A stretch of DNA of 64,000 bases from an uncultured Clostridia bacterium. GTDB taxonomy: Bacteria; Bacillota; Clostridia; Oscillospirales; Ruminococcaceae. Position 1 is the stretch's first letter; the number at the start of each line of letters is the position of its first letter. The stretch is taken from NCBI GenBank assembly GCA_944387885.1, contig CALXGR010000002.1, forward strand, positions 1 to 64,000, written 5' to 3'. Below the pieces are notes generated by a model. It saw only the letters and a list, made by a program, of their open reading frames with translations, searched no databases and was not told where the DNA came from. A program made the position numbers and the translations under genes. This document shows, one piece after another, positions 33,866 to 42,222 of this stretch.

Positions 33866-34417
33866 ATGTACGAGGAAATCACTGCCCAGGCCGCACAGGC
33901 TTTGAAGGAATTGTTGGATACCGCTAAACTGAAGGCGGGAGATATTTTGGTGGTGGGCTGCTCCTCCAGTGAGATGGTGGGCGGGACCATTGGGAAAAAC
34001 AGCAGCATGGAGGCTGCCCAAGCTCTGTACCAAGGGCTGGCCCCCATCCTGGAAGAAAAGAAAATATGGCTGGCTGCCCAGTGCTGTGAGCATCTCAACC
34101 GTGCCATTATCCTGGAAAAAGAGGCTGCCCAAAGCCGCTGCTGGCCCATTGTAAATGCAATGCCTCAGCCCCATGCAGGGGGAAGCTGGGCCACCACCTG
34201 CTGGTCCCGGTTCCGGGACCCGGTGGCGGTGGAGGCTATTCAGGCCCAGGCGGGAATGGATATTGGCGACACCCTGATTGGGATGCATCTGGCTCCTGTG
34301 GCGGTTCCGGTCCGGCTTTCCCTGGATTCCATCGGGAAAGCTCATCTGGTCTGCGCCAGGACCCGTCCCAAGTATATTGGGGGAGAGCGGGCTCATTATA
34401 ATCCGGATCTGGCATGA
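33866..34417 (+). CDS. UPF0340/DUF436 (YwlG-like) family protein
   Basis: 183 residues, matching the TIGR01440/DUF436 family length. Family blocks: VVGCSSSEMVGGTIGKNSS, AAQCCEHLNRAIILE, IGDTLIGMHLAPVAVPVR. Soluble and conserved in Firmicutes; function unassigned. Start: ATG at 33866 behind AGGGGGCG. Stands alone between the tRNA terminator and the PTS region. Confidence 0.88.
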   Translation: MYEEITAQAAQALKELLDTAKLKAGDILVVGCSSSEMVGGTIGKNSSMEAAQALYQGLAPILEEKKIWLAAQCCEHLNRAIILEKEAAQSRCWPIVNAMPQPHAGGSWATTCWSRFRDPVAVEAIQAQAGMDIGDTLIGMHLAPVAVPVRLSLDSIGKAHLVCARTRPKYIGGERAHYNPDLA

Positions 34418-34423
34418 TGGGAT

Positions 34424-34455
34424 TTCCCTCACATGGCCGTGTGAGGGGAATCTCT
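34424..34455 (+). terminator. Hairpin after the DUF436 gene
   Basis: GATTTCCCTCACA pairs with TGTGAGGGGAATC (one mismatch) followed by TCTTATTTTT. Confidence 0.7.
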
Positions 34456-34899
34456 TATTTTTAAAGTTAATACTCCGTCCTTACTATTAAGATAAAGAGA
34501 ACAGAAGAAGCCGATTTGTCGAAAAATGATCCTCGATAATTTGATTTTTGAAGTAATGTAAAAGCATAAAATGATCTTATGCAAGGTACATTTGGTTAAA
34601 ATAACTACAAATAGTCCCCCTCAAAAACTGCAAAAATTATTTTTCGCAGATAAAAATATGGAAAAAAATCCGGATTTGTTGTCTTTTTATCTAAAAGAGA
34701 GACTTTTTATTTGGCTATAATCGCAAAAACATAAAAGTTGCAGTTATTGGGCGGGTAAAAATGTACAGTTTGCAGCCTTAACCGGGAGTATACTAAAAAC
34801 AGAATCGATGGACGACGATCCGTTTCCCCATCGGCGCAATGAAAAGAGAGAGATTGCTTTGCACCGGTGGCAGAACAAGATGAAAGGAGGACAACACAA
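34456..34899 (+). promoter_or_regulatory. AT-rich control region of the PTS/Iol-like operon
   Basis: No gene in this stretch. It is much richer in A/T than its surroundings. It contains an inverted repeat GCATAA (34564-34569)/TTATGC (34577-34582); a direct repeat CTTTTTAT at 34683-34690 and 34703-34710 (20-base period); a consensus -10 TATAAT (34716-34721) with no recognisable -35, its place being framed by the direct repeats; and a second possible -10, TATACT, near 34789. A missing -35 with helically phased repeats suits an activator-dependent promoter, and the PRD regulator at 38247 is the obvious candidate (inference). Confidence 0.55.
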
Positions 34900-35208
34900 A
34901 TGAAGATTGTCGGAATTACTGCCTGCACCGCAGGAATCGCCCACACCTATCTGGTTAAGGAGAAACTGCTGGCCGCTGCTAAGGAGCTGGGGTATGAGAT
35001 CAAGATCGAGACCCAGGGCTCTATCGGAGTCGATGATGCTTTGACTCCGGAGGACATCGCAAGCGCCGATGTAGTTCTCATTGCCCATGATATCAATGTG
35101 GACACCGCTCGCTTCAAGGGCAAGCCCCTGGTAGACATTCCTATCAGCCTGGCCATGAAGAGCCCCAAGTCCGTACTTACTTCCATTGCTAAGAAGCTGG
35201 GCAAGTAA
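34900..35208 (+). CDS. PTS fructose-type EIIB component
   Basis: 102 residues, one PTS_IIB_fruc domain on its own. [18 protein letters not shown] carries the phosphorylated Cys9 in the CxxGIAHT motif; [12 protein letters not shown] is also typical. It takes phosphate from EIIA and hands it to the sugar during transport. Start: ATG at 34900 behind AAAGGAGGACAAC. Followed at 43 bases by the EIIC gene. The dispersed EII parts (B, C here; A at 40263) belong to one system. Confidence 0.93.
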   Translation: MKIVGITACTAGIAHTYLVKEKLLAAAKELGYEIKIETQGSIGVDDALTPEDIASADVVLIAHDINVDTARFKGKPLVDIPISLAMKSPKSVLTSIAKKLGK

Positions 35209-35251
35209 TCGGGACTTCTAAAAATCCAAACAAGGAGGAGAATCATTCTTT

Positions 35252-36406
35252 ATGAACATCAAGAAGATTAAGGATCCGGTTATGACCGGTATTTCCTACA
35301 TGATCCCTATGGTGGTTGCCGGCGGTATTCTGGGCGCTCTGGCCAAGGGCCTTGGCGACTACGATATCAGCAATGCGGTGCTTTCTGGCGCCACTCCCTT
35401 CAGCAACATGTTTAGCAGCCTGAACCCTGACTGGGTACCTACCAACGGCTTTGTGGCTGTGGAAGGTGCACTGGGTGGTTTCTGGTACGCTTTCTGGTGG
35501 GGCGTTAACATGCTGTCCACCTACGCCATGAACTTCGCTGTTGCCGTTCTGACTGCTGGTGCTGCTTACGCTATCGCCGGCCGTCCCGGCATCGTTCCCG
35601 GCCTGGTTATCGGCTACGCAAGTGCTCAGTCTAAGGCTGGCTTCCTCGGCGGCCTGCTGATGGCTTTCGTTATCGGCTACTTCATCAACTGGATGAAGAC
35701 CTGGAAGGTTCCCAAGTGGTGCGCCGGTCTGATGCCCGTTTTGATTATTCCGGTCATATCCACATTGGTCTGCGGCATGCTCTTCTGCATCGTACTCATG
35801 CGCCCCATGGCAGCCGGTATGACCGCTCTCCAGAACTGGATTATGGCCCTGAACGGCGGTGCCAAGTTCGTCATCGGTGCTGTTATCGGCGGCTGTATGG
35901 GCTTTGACTTGGGTGGTCCCGTCAACAAGACCGCATCCATGGCCGCCAACGCTCTGGGTGCCGACGGTGTCAACGGACCTATGTCTGCTAAGATCATCGG
36001 CGGTATGACTCCTCCTGTGGGCATCTGGATCTCCACCCTCATCGCTCCCAAGAAGTTCAACCAGGCTGATAAGGACACTGCTCTCACCGCTCTGCCTATG
36101 GGCCTCTGCTTCATCACCGAAGGTGTTCTGCCCTTCGCTGCTGCTGACCCCCTGCGTTTCATTCCTTCCTCCGTCGTTGGTTCTGCCATTGCCGGTGGTA
36201 TCGCAGTAGCAGCTGGCGTAGAATCTGTAGCCGGTCACGGTGGTATCTTCGTATTCCCCATGATGGTCAACCCCCTCATGGCAGTTGTAGCTCTCGTTGC
36301 CGGTTCCGTTGTTACCGGTGTTATGTACGCCTTCATCCGCAAGCCTCTGCCTGAGGATGCAGGTGAAGAGGAAATGGTGGATCTGGATCTGAACATTCAG
36401 ATCTGA
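35252..36406 (+). CDS. PTS fructose-type EIIC permease
   Basis: 384 residues, polytopic membrane protein. Starts with IKDPVMTGISYMIPMVVAGGILGALA, and has GAVIGGCMGFDLGGPVNKTA and ITEGVLPFAAADPLRFIPSSVVGSAIAGG, all typical of fructose/mannitol-class EIIC. Codon use in the middle is GCT/GTT-rich, a sign of high expression. Start: ATG behind AAGGAGGAGAATC. The transported substrate cannot be read from sequence; downstream genes point away from plain fructose. Confidence 0.93.
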   Translation: MNIKKIKDPVMTGISYMIPMVVAGGILGALAKGLGDYDISNAVLSGATPFSNMFSSLNPDWVPTNGFVAVEGALGGFWYAFWWGVNMLSTYAMNFAVAVLTAGAAYAIAGRPGIVPGLVIGYASAQSKAGFLGGLLMAFVIGYFINWMKTWKVPKWCAGLMPVLIIPVISTLVCGMLFCIVLMRPMAAGMTALQNWIMALNGGAKFVIGAVIGGCMGFDLGGPVNKTASMAANALGADGVNGPMSAKIIGGMTPPVGIWISTLIAPKKFNQADKDTALTALPMGLCFITEGVLPFAAADPLRFIPSSVVGSAIAGGIAVAAGVESVAGHGGIFVFPMMVNPLMAVVALVAGSVVTGVMYAFIRKPLPEDAGEEEMVDLDLNIQI

Positions 36407-36450
36407 TCCCCCGCAAGTTAAGGTTTTACCAGGTAGACTCCTGAGTAAAA

Positions 36451-36483
36451 AAACAGTGCAGAAGGGGGTTCTTCCTTCTGCGC
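36451..36483 (+). terminator. Intra-operon hairpin between EIIC and aldolase
   Basis: AACAGTGCAGAAGG pairs with CCTTCTGCGCTGTT (one G-U) across an 8-base loop, followed by TCTTGATAGCTC and only later TTTTTT. Perhaps a partial terminator or mRNA-stabilising element lowering enzyme-gene expression relative to EIIB/C. Confidence 0.65.
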
Positions 36484-36565
36484 TGTTTCTTGATAGCTCT
36501 TTTTTCAAAAAAGGTAGGAATTATCCCCCTTACAAAAGCACACAAAAGCACAGAGGTATTTGAAA

Positions 36566-37450
36566 ATGTTAGTATCCATGAAAGCTATTCTGGACCACGC
36601 AAACAAGCACAACTACGCCGTTATGGCCATGAACTCCATCAACATGGAGATGGTCCGTGGCGCTATTCGTGCCGCCGAGGAGATGCATGCTCCCATTATC
36701 ATTCAGATGGGCCCCGGCCAGATGGGAAAACATGCTCATCGGGAGGAAATGGTCCCCCTGGTTACCGAGCTGGCAGAGCGGGCCAGCGTTCCCGTATGCC
36801 TGAACATGGACCACGGTTCCAAGTTTGAGGATATGGTGGACTGCATCCGGGCCGGTTTCACCAACGTTATGTTTGACGGTTCCTCTCTTCCTTATGAAGA
36901 GAATGTGGCCCGCACTGAGATGGTCTGCGCTCTGGCACATCCCCATGGCTGCAGCGTAGAAGCTGAGCTGGGCCATGTTGGCCAGGCAGCTGACGAGGAC
37001 GATGAGAACGCTGATTTCCTCACCGATCCTGCCATGGCAAAGGACTTTGTGGATCGCACCGGTGTAGATGCCCTGGCTGTAGCTATCGGCACCGCTCACG
37101 GCGCATATCCCAAGGGAAAGATTCCCAAACTGGACTTTGAGCGGCTGACTCAGCTCAAGCAGACCCTGAAGATGCCTCTGGTTCTCCATGGCGGCAGCGG
37201 CGCCGGCGAAGCCAACATCCGGAAGGCTGTTGAGTGCGGTATCAACAAGATCAATGTTGCAACCGATGCTTTCCAGGCTGCCAAGGATGCCTTCATGGCC
37301 GCATACAATGAGAATCCCTCCAAGGACTACCTGCAGCTCTGCATGGATACCGAGGAAGGTGTCAAGAAATTCGTAGAGGATTACATGCAGATGATCGGCT
37401 GCTGCAACCGTTATTACTACGGCGCCGCCGTTTCCACCAGCAAGGAGTAA
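36566..37450 (+). CDS. Class II ketose-bisphosphate aldolase (FbaA/GatY/IolJ-like)
   Basis: 294 residues. Zinc ligands in the expected places: His83 (MDHGS), Glu in VEAELGHVG (132-134), His178 (GTAHGAYP) and His208 (VLHGGSGA); phosphate loop GSGAGEANIRKAVE and KINVATD. These enzymes cleave ketose (bis)phosphates to dihydroxyacetone phosphate and an aldehyde. The family includes fructose- and tagatose-bisphosphate aldolases and IolJ, which cleaves 2-deoxy-5-keto-gluconate 6-phosphate; the IolC- and IolB-like genes nearby favour an IolJ-like substrate. Start: ATG at 36566 behind AGAGG; a TTG 6 bases earlier is less likely. Confidence 0.9.
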   Translation: MLVSMKAILDHANKHNYAVMAMNSINMEMVRGAIRAAEEMHAPIIIQMGPGQMGKHAHREEMVPLVTELAERASVPVCLNMDHGSKFEDMVDCIRAGFTNVMFDGSSLPYEENVARTEMVCALAHPHGCSVEAELGHVGQAADEDDENADFLTDPAMAKDFVDRTGVDALAVAIGTAHGAYPKGKIPKLDFERLTQLKQTLKMPLVLHGGSGAGEANIRKAVECGINKINVATDAFQAAKDAFMAAYNENPSKDYLQLCMDTEEGVKKFVEDYMQMIGCCNRYYYGAAVSTSKE

Positions 37451-37479
37451 TCCGACCAATAGTGTTTCAGAAAAAGGAA

Positions 37480-37589
37480 AAGGAGCCCTAAGCCACCGGC
37501 CAAACCCCCGTGGGGAGGCACCGTCCACACCATTGATGGTCCTGCCCACGGGCGGCTGTACGGGTGTGCCCGGGGTGGCGGGGCTCCTT
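37480..37589 (+). other. Long GC-rich stem structure in the PTS operon
   Basis: AAGGAGCCC (37480-37488) pairs with GGGCTCCTT (37581-37589), and GCCACC (37492-37497) with GGTGGC (37574-37579). Inside are smaller hairpins such as ACCATTGATGGT and CCCCCGTGGGG. After the closing arm comes GCCTTTTG, a poor T-run, so it is not a classical terminator. Could be a structured RNA, processing site or a small inserted repeat. Confidence 0.5.
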
Positions 37590-37618
37590 GCCTTTTGTAC
37601 AAAAAAGACAGGTGAGTT

Positions 37619-38242
37619 ATGGATCTATTTACTTGGGGCTTTATCAGCATCGTTCTTATCTTCATGGGCGCAAAAGTGTTTTATGAATTCAGAATGTATA
37701 AGAACAGTGTGTATAAAATGATTTACAGCTCCTTCATTGAATACCGCAGCCGGAGAAAGAGCATTGAAGGAATGTCGGAAAGCTATAACTTCCGTGATGC
37801 TTTCGGGCCTCACAGGATCATCTTTTCGGCCCTGGAGGACCAGAAGATAAGCCCGGCATCTTTTATGACAGTGTTCCTCACTTCAGGCTGTTATGTATTT
37901 GGGATCTGTACCAAAGAACCTGCCGCAAACTCCATCGCACGTACCAAAGAGTTTTTCAGTGAAAATGTCCAGAAGAAACTGGAGGGAACCGTCTATGGTT
38001 CAGAGAAGGTCCCGGTGACCTTCCGCCTCCTTCTCCCGGACAGCCTGCCCGGGAAAATTTCTCGGGACAAGGGAGTTATCCGCCGTCAGGAATTGATGGA
38101 GGAGTTGACCCGGCTCCACAAAGAGGCTCCGGCTGTCTGGTCCGCAGAGGATGTGGACCATCTGTTCCGGACCATTGCAGCCCAGGCACTGAAAACTGAG
38201 GAGGAGAGCAGCCTTTCCTCCATGCTCACGAAAGACATGTAA
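37619..38242 (+). CDS. Single-pass membrane protein of unknown function in the PTS operon
   Basis: 207 residues, no family recognised. One N-terminal membrane helix (about residues 5-22, FTWGFISIVLIFMGAKVFY), then a positively charged segment (YRSRRKS) implying a cytoplasmic body, and a soluble alpha/beta part. Start: ATG behind ACAGGTGAG. It lies 4 bases before the PRD-regulator gene, so the two are translationally linked; a sensing or regulator-anchoring role is possible but nothing in the sequence proves it. Confidence 0.7.
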   Translation: MDLFTWGFISIVLIFMGAKVFYEFRMYKNSVYKMIYSSFIEYRSRRKSIEGMSESYNFRDAFGPHRIIFSALEDQKISPASFMTVFLTSGCYVFGICTKEPAANSIARTKEFFSENVQKKLEGTVYGSEKVPVTFRLLLPDSLPGKISRDKGVIRRQELMEELTRLHKEAPAVWSAEDVDHLFRTIAAQALKTEEESSLSSMLTKDM

Positions 38243-38246
38243 CGCC

Positions 38247-40247
38247 ATGACCAAAAAGACAGAAAAAGAAAGATTTTACCGGGGCCGAATACTGGGATCA
38301 TTGCTCCGGCACGACATGGTGACCGTTTCCATGCTGGCGGAGGAGGCAGGAATTGCAGAAAATTCCGTCCGTGCCAAACTGGGAAATGTGGAAGAGTACC
38401 TTACGGAGAACCAGCTGGGAACCCTGACCAGAAAACCTCATGTGGGAATCTGGCTGGAAGCCACTGAATCTCAGCGGGAAGCACTTCGTCAGGAAGTCAA
38501 GGATGCAACTTCCAACCAGGAGTTTATCTCAGATCAGAACCTTCGCAGGGATGAAGTACTGCGGCTGATCTTCCAGATGCGAAAGTCCCAGCCCCTGACC
38601 CTGAATGCCATTGGTCAGAAGCTATACCTGAGCCCTCCGGCGGCCAAGAAAAGTTTTCAGCTTGCGGCAGCCTGGCTGGAGAAAAACGGGATCCAGGTCC
38701 AGGCGGTGCAGAACCGGGGGATCACCCTGGAGACATCTGAAGGCAATTACCGGAATGTGCTTAAAAACCATCTGCTCCAAAATTATTTTGATGGAACCAT
38801 CAAATCGGTGGAGGAGTTCCTTCCGGCGGTCCTGATGGAAGAAGTCCGGCAATGCCTGGTCAATGCCGAAAATATCTGGCGGCTGGAATTCAGTGATTAT
38901 TCCTTCCGTGATATATGGCTCTATCTGGTCATCGCTGTTTATCGGATGAACACGGGCCACGCCATTGAGCCTCTTACCAAAGAGGAAGAGGTGGAGATTG
39001 CCAAACATAAAGAGTTTGAGTTTTCCTCCAACCTGGTGGATATGCTGGCCAAAAAGAAGGGAATCCGCTTTCCGGCAGAGGAAGTCCTCAATCTGGCAAA
39101 GCTGATCCTCTGCACCGGCATGGCCTGCGGCAGTCCTCAGGATCCTCGTGCAGCCAACGACGTTTTCGAGTATGACAGCAAACTGAAAGCTTTCACCAAG
39201 GACGTTATCGCTACCATGAGCGTGGTTCTGGGAGAGGATCTGACAGAAGATGCACAGCTCTATGAAGGATTGCTCCAGCATCTCCGGCCTGCGGTCTTCC
39301 GACTACGGTACGGCTACGAAAAAGTGGATGAGCTGCTGGATTACACCCGTCAGGAGTATAAGAATGTATTCCGGGCGGCCTGGTCCACCAGCACCTTGTT
39401 TGAAAGCTACTTTAATGTGAATGTCACCGCTGACGAGCTGCTCTATATCACCCTTTATGTGGAGGTGGCTCTGGAGCGTAAAAAGCGGAGCCTGCGGGGA
39501 ATATTGGTGGTCCAGGCCAACGATATCCACGCCCAGCTTACCGCTATGAAGATCCAGAAAGCGTTCCCCAGAATCGTGAAACTGGAGCCGGTCAGTGTAC
39601 AGAATTTCGTGCCCGAACTGCTGAAAGAAAATGATTTCGTCCTCATTACCGAGGACAGCGCAGTACAGCGGGCGATGGCCGGGATAGGCCAGGATGAACG
39701 GCTTATTTCGGTTCCCAAGGTATTCTCGGACGATGCAGAGCTGAAGCTGAAGCAGGATCTGAGGGACCTTACGGCCAACCGGGACCGTCAGGACGAAAAG
39801 TTGGCCATCAGCAGCATCCCGCTGCTGGACCCTGACCTGATGTTTATCCACAGCCCCCTCACCAGCAAGGAGGAGATCCTCCGCACCATAGTGGACAAGC
39901 TGGTGAAAGAGGGATACGTTATGCCCGGGTATTTCGAGTCAGTAATGACCCGAGAAAAAGCTACCACCACAGCCATCGGCAATGGGGTGGCAATTCCCCA
40001 CGGTTTCCCCGGCGGGGTGAACCAATCCAAGGTTTGCATCTGCACTCTCCAGCAGCCCATCAACTGGAACGGCGAGATGGTGGATGTGATTTTCCTGCTG
40101 GCTATCAAAACAAATACCGTCACAGAGACGGACAATGTCCGGCAGTTTTATAGGTATTTTGTGAAGCTCACAGATACCAAGGAAAAGGTGGACGTGATCC
40201 GCAATATTTCCACCAGTTCTGAAATGTACAAATATCTTATTAGCTGA
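38247..40247 (+). CDS. PRD-domain transcriptional regulator with C-terminal EIIA (BglG/MtlR/LicR type)
   Basis: 666 residues. N-terminal winged-helix pair (RGRILGSLLRHDMVTVSMLAEEAGI; second HTH near residues 110-150 with LNAIGQKLYLSPPAAKKSF), two PRDs (first around FRDIWLYLVIAVYRMNTGHAI; second with LLQHLRPAVFRLRYGYE), an EIIB-like segment near GILVVQANDIHAQL, and a fructose/mannitol-type EIIA with His585 in NGVAIPHGFPGG. In this family PTS phosphorylation of PRD, IIB and IIA residues switches activity with substrate supply. It is a DNA-binding activator layout rather than an RNA-binding antiterminator. No clear SD; translation is likely coupled to the preceding gene. Confidence 0.9.
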   Translation: MTKKTEKERFYRGRILGSLLRHDMVTVSMLAEEAGIAENSVRAKLGNVEEYLTENQLGTLTRKPHVGIWLEATESQREALRQEVKDATSNQEFISDQNLRRDEVLRLIFQMRKSQPLTLNAIGQKLYLSPPAAKKSFQLAAAWLEKNGIQVQAVQNRGITLETSEGNYRNVLKNHLLQNYFDGTIKSVEEFLPAVLMEEVRQCLVNAENIWRLEFSDYSFRDIWLYLVIAVYRMNTGHAIEPLTKEEEVEIAKHKEFEFSSNLVDMLAKKKGIRFPAEEVLNLAKLILCTGMACGSPQDPRAANDVFEYDSKLKAFTKDVIATMSVVLGEDLTEDAQLYEGLLQHLRPAVFRLRYGYEKVDELLDYTRQEYKNVFRAAWSTSTLFESYFNVNVTADELLYITLYVEVALERKKRSLRGILVVQANDIHAQLTAMKIQKAFPRIVKLEPVSVQNFVPELLKENDFVLITEDSAVQRAMAGIGQDERLISVPKVFSDDAELKLKQDLRDLTANRDRQDEKLAISSIPLLDPDLMFIHSPLTSKEEILRTIVDKLVKEGYVMPGYFESVMTREKATTTAIGNGVAIPHGFPGGVNQSKVCICTLQQPINWNGEMVDVIFLLAIKTNTVTETDNVRQFYRYFVKLTDTKEKVDVIRNISTSSEMYKYLIS

Positions 40248-40262
40248 GAGGAGAGAAATGCT

Positions 40263-40796
40263 ATGAGCGAAGAACTGAATATTCTGGAGATTTTTGACGA
40301 AAAAGTAGTGGACTGTGACATGGATGTTACCACCAAGGATCAGGCTTTCCGGCACCTGAGCAAGCTGCTTCTGGAGGCAGGATACATTGACGATCTGGAA
40401 CAGTTTGTTGCAGACATCTACGAGCGTGAAGCCGTCGAGGAGACCGGCATCGGAGAGGGAATTGCCATTCCCCACGGAAAGTCCGATGCAGTCAAGAAAC
40501 TGGGCATCGCTGTTGGCAAGTGCCGCGGCACCATTGATGACTGGGGCAGCCTGGACGACGAACCCATCAAAACCGTATTTCTGTTCTGCGTATCCAAGAG
40601 CCAGTATGGGGAGGTACAGCTTCGGATGCTGAATAAGCTGGCAGGCAGCCTTGCCAAAGGAAACACCATGGATCTGGTAAAGGAAATGACCTGCTATCAG
40701 GACCTCATTGATGCCTTCAGCAACCAGGACAATGCAGCGAAGAAAGTTACTGACATTGAAGAGCTGAAGGACGATATTGAGATCAACATCCTGTAA
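40263..40796 (+). CDS. PTS fructose-type EIIA component
   Basis: 177 residues. Single PTS_EIIA_2 domain with active His71 in GIGEGIAIPHGKS, plus a short acidic C-terminal extension. It accepts phosphate from HPr and passes it to EIIB at 34900. Start: ATG behind GAGAGGAGAGAAATGCT; 15 bases after the regulator, whose own C-terminal EIIA is related in sequence, suggesting a shared origin or shared phosphate route. Confidence 0.92.
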   Translation: MSEELNILEIFDEKVVDCDMDVTTKDQAFRHLSKLLLEAGYIDDLEQFVADIYEREAVEETGIGEGIAIPHGKSDAVKKLGIAVGKCRGTIDDWGSLDDEPIKTVFLFCVSKSQYGEVQLRMLNKLAGSLAKGNTMDLVKEMTCYQDLIDAFSNQDNAAKKVTDIEELKDDIEINIL

Positions 40797-40834
40797 ATCA
40801 ACGGGAAAAATCAGAATTAAAGGAGTCAACTGTC

Positions 40835-41107
40835 ATGGTCAAGAAAGATGTAAAAGTCATTAACCCCACCGGTATTCACCTGCGTCCTGCCGGAAATCTG
40901 GTCAAGATGGCAAAAAAATGCACCTCTGAAACCCTCATCACCAAGGACGGCAAGAGCGAGGACCCCAAGCGTCTGCTCAAGCTGCTGACCCTGGAGATCG
41001 GCTGCGGCAACGTTATCACTGTCAGCTGCGACGGCCCCAACGAAGAAGAGGACCTGAAGATGCTGGTAGACTACATTGAGAGTGGTCTGGGAGAGTTGGA
41101 CGGCTGA
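40835..41107 (+). CDS. HPr-like phosphocarrier protein without the regulatory serine
   Basis: 90 residues. Active-site His15 in NPTGIHLRPAG is intact. The region that in Firmicute HPr carries Ser46 (KSIMGVMSL) reads KRLLKLLTLE here: the position is Arg46. It should thus carry phosphate but escape HPr kinase and the CcpA-linked catabolite response. Being encoded between EIIA and the catabolic genes, it looks like a dedicated phosphocarrier for this PTS. Start: ATG behind AAAGGAGTCAACTGTC. Confidence 0.92.
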   Translation: MVKKDVKVINPTGIHLRPAGNLVKMAKKCTSETLITKDGKSEDPKRLLKLLTLEIGCGNVITVSCDGPNEEEDLKMLVDYIESGLGELDG

Positions 41108-41154
41108 TTCCCCGAACTGGGAAAAGTCCTGCCGGCTGAAAGGAAGGAACGGTA

Positions 41155-42189
41155 ATGAAGTATTTGGAATTGGACCAGACCAGACCTCTGGATCTGGTGC
41201 TGTTGGGACGGGTTGCAATTGATTTTAACCCCGCCTACAATGACCAGGTGAAGGAAGAGTTCAAACCTCTGAAAAAAGTACATATGTTTGAAAAGTTTGT
41301 GGGGGGAAGCCCTGCAAACATCGCCGTAGGAGTGACCCACCACGGAATGAAAGCTGGATTCATCGGTAAGGTATCGGATGACCAGTTCGGTGAGTTTGTG
41401 GTGGACTACTTCAATGAGCAGGGGATCGACACTACCTGCATCACCAAATGTACCGGCGGGGAGAAGCTGGGACTGACCTTCACCGAGATGCTCTCTCCCA
41501 GTGAAAGCAGCATCCTCATGTACCGGAACTGCATTGCCGATCTGCAGCTGTCGGTGGAAGACATCCATCCGGAGTATATTGCAAAGGCCAAAGCCCTGCT
41601 TATCTCCGGCACTGCTCTGGCAGAGAGTCCTTCCCGGGAAGCCGCCATCAAGGCGGTAATGGTAGCCCGGCAGGTAAACACTCCCATTATCTTTGACATC
41701 GACTACCGGGCCTACAACTGGAAAAACAGCGATGAGATCTCCATCTACTACTCGGTAGTGGCCAAGGAAGCGGATATTATCATGGGCTCTCGGGAGGAGT
41801 TTGACCTGACCGAGAAGCTGATCCGCCCCGGCATGACGGATGAAGAATCCGCCGCCTACTGGCACGGCCGCCGGGCCAAGCTGGTAGTCATCAAACACGG
41901 AATGCAGGGCTCCACCGCCTACACCTGCGATGGACGGAGCTTCTCCATCAAGCCTTTCCCCGTCAAGGCACGGAAGGGCTTCGGGGGCGGCGACGGCTAC
42001 GGTTCCGGATTCCTGTATGGCCTTTACCAGGGATGGGATATCCAGGACTGCCTGGAGTTCGGCTCTGCCGAGGCATCCATGATGGTCCGCAGTAACAACT
42101 GCAGTGACTCCCTCCCCAATGCCCAGCAGGTAAGGGATTTTATTCAGGAGGAAAAAGCCCTGTATGGGGAAATGGTGGCCCGGGTGTGA
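41155..42189 (+). CDS. iolC: PfkB-family sugar kinase, 5-dehydro-2-deoxygluconokinase (IolC)-like
   Basis: 344 residues, ribokinase fold. N-terminal LVLLGRVAIDFNP and KFVGGSPANIAVGVTHHGMKAGFIGKVSDDQFG; C-terminal anion hole/catalytic segment is GGGDGYGSGFLYGL, retaining the catalytic Asp of the usual GAGD. The N-terminus and the KARKGFGGGDGYGSG stretch are like IolC, which phosphorylates 2-deoxy-5-keto-gluconate. Other PfkB kinases cannot be excluded. Start: ATG behind GAAAGGAAGGAACGG. Confidence 0.85.
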   Translation: MKYLELDQTRPLDLVLLGRVAIDFNPAYNDQVKEEFKPLKKVHMFEKFVGGSPANIAVGVTHHGMKAGFIGKVSDDQFGEFVVDYFNEQGIDTTCITKCTGGEKLGLTFTEMLSPSESSILMYRNCIADLQLSVEDIHPEYIAKAKALLISGTALAESPSREAAIKAVMVARQVNTPIIFDIDYRAYNWKNSDEISIYYSVVAKEADIIMGSREEFDLTEKLIRPGMTDEESAAYWHGRRAKLVVIKHGMQGSTAYTCDGRSFSIKPFPVKARKGFGGGDGYGSGFLYGLYQGWDIQDCLEFGSAEASMMVRSNNCSDSLPNAQQVRDFIQEEKALYGEMVARV

Positions 42190-42222
42190 CCCGGTTCAGT
42201 GGAGCAAGGAGGCAAAACCAGT

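Noticed and set aside
34680-34900. Sigma-54 promoter for the PTS operon (as in LevR systems)
   Set aside because: No TGGCAC-N5-TTGCA type -24/-12 element, and the regulator at 38247 lacks a sigma-54 AAA+ domain.
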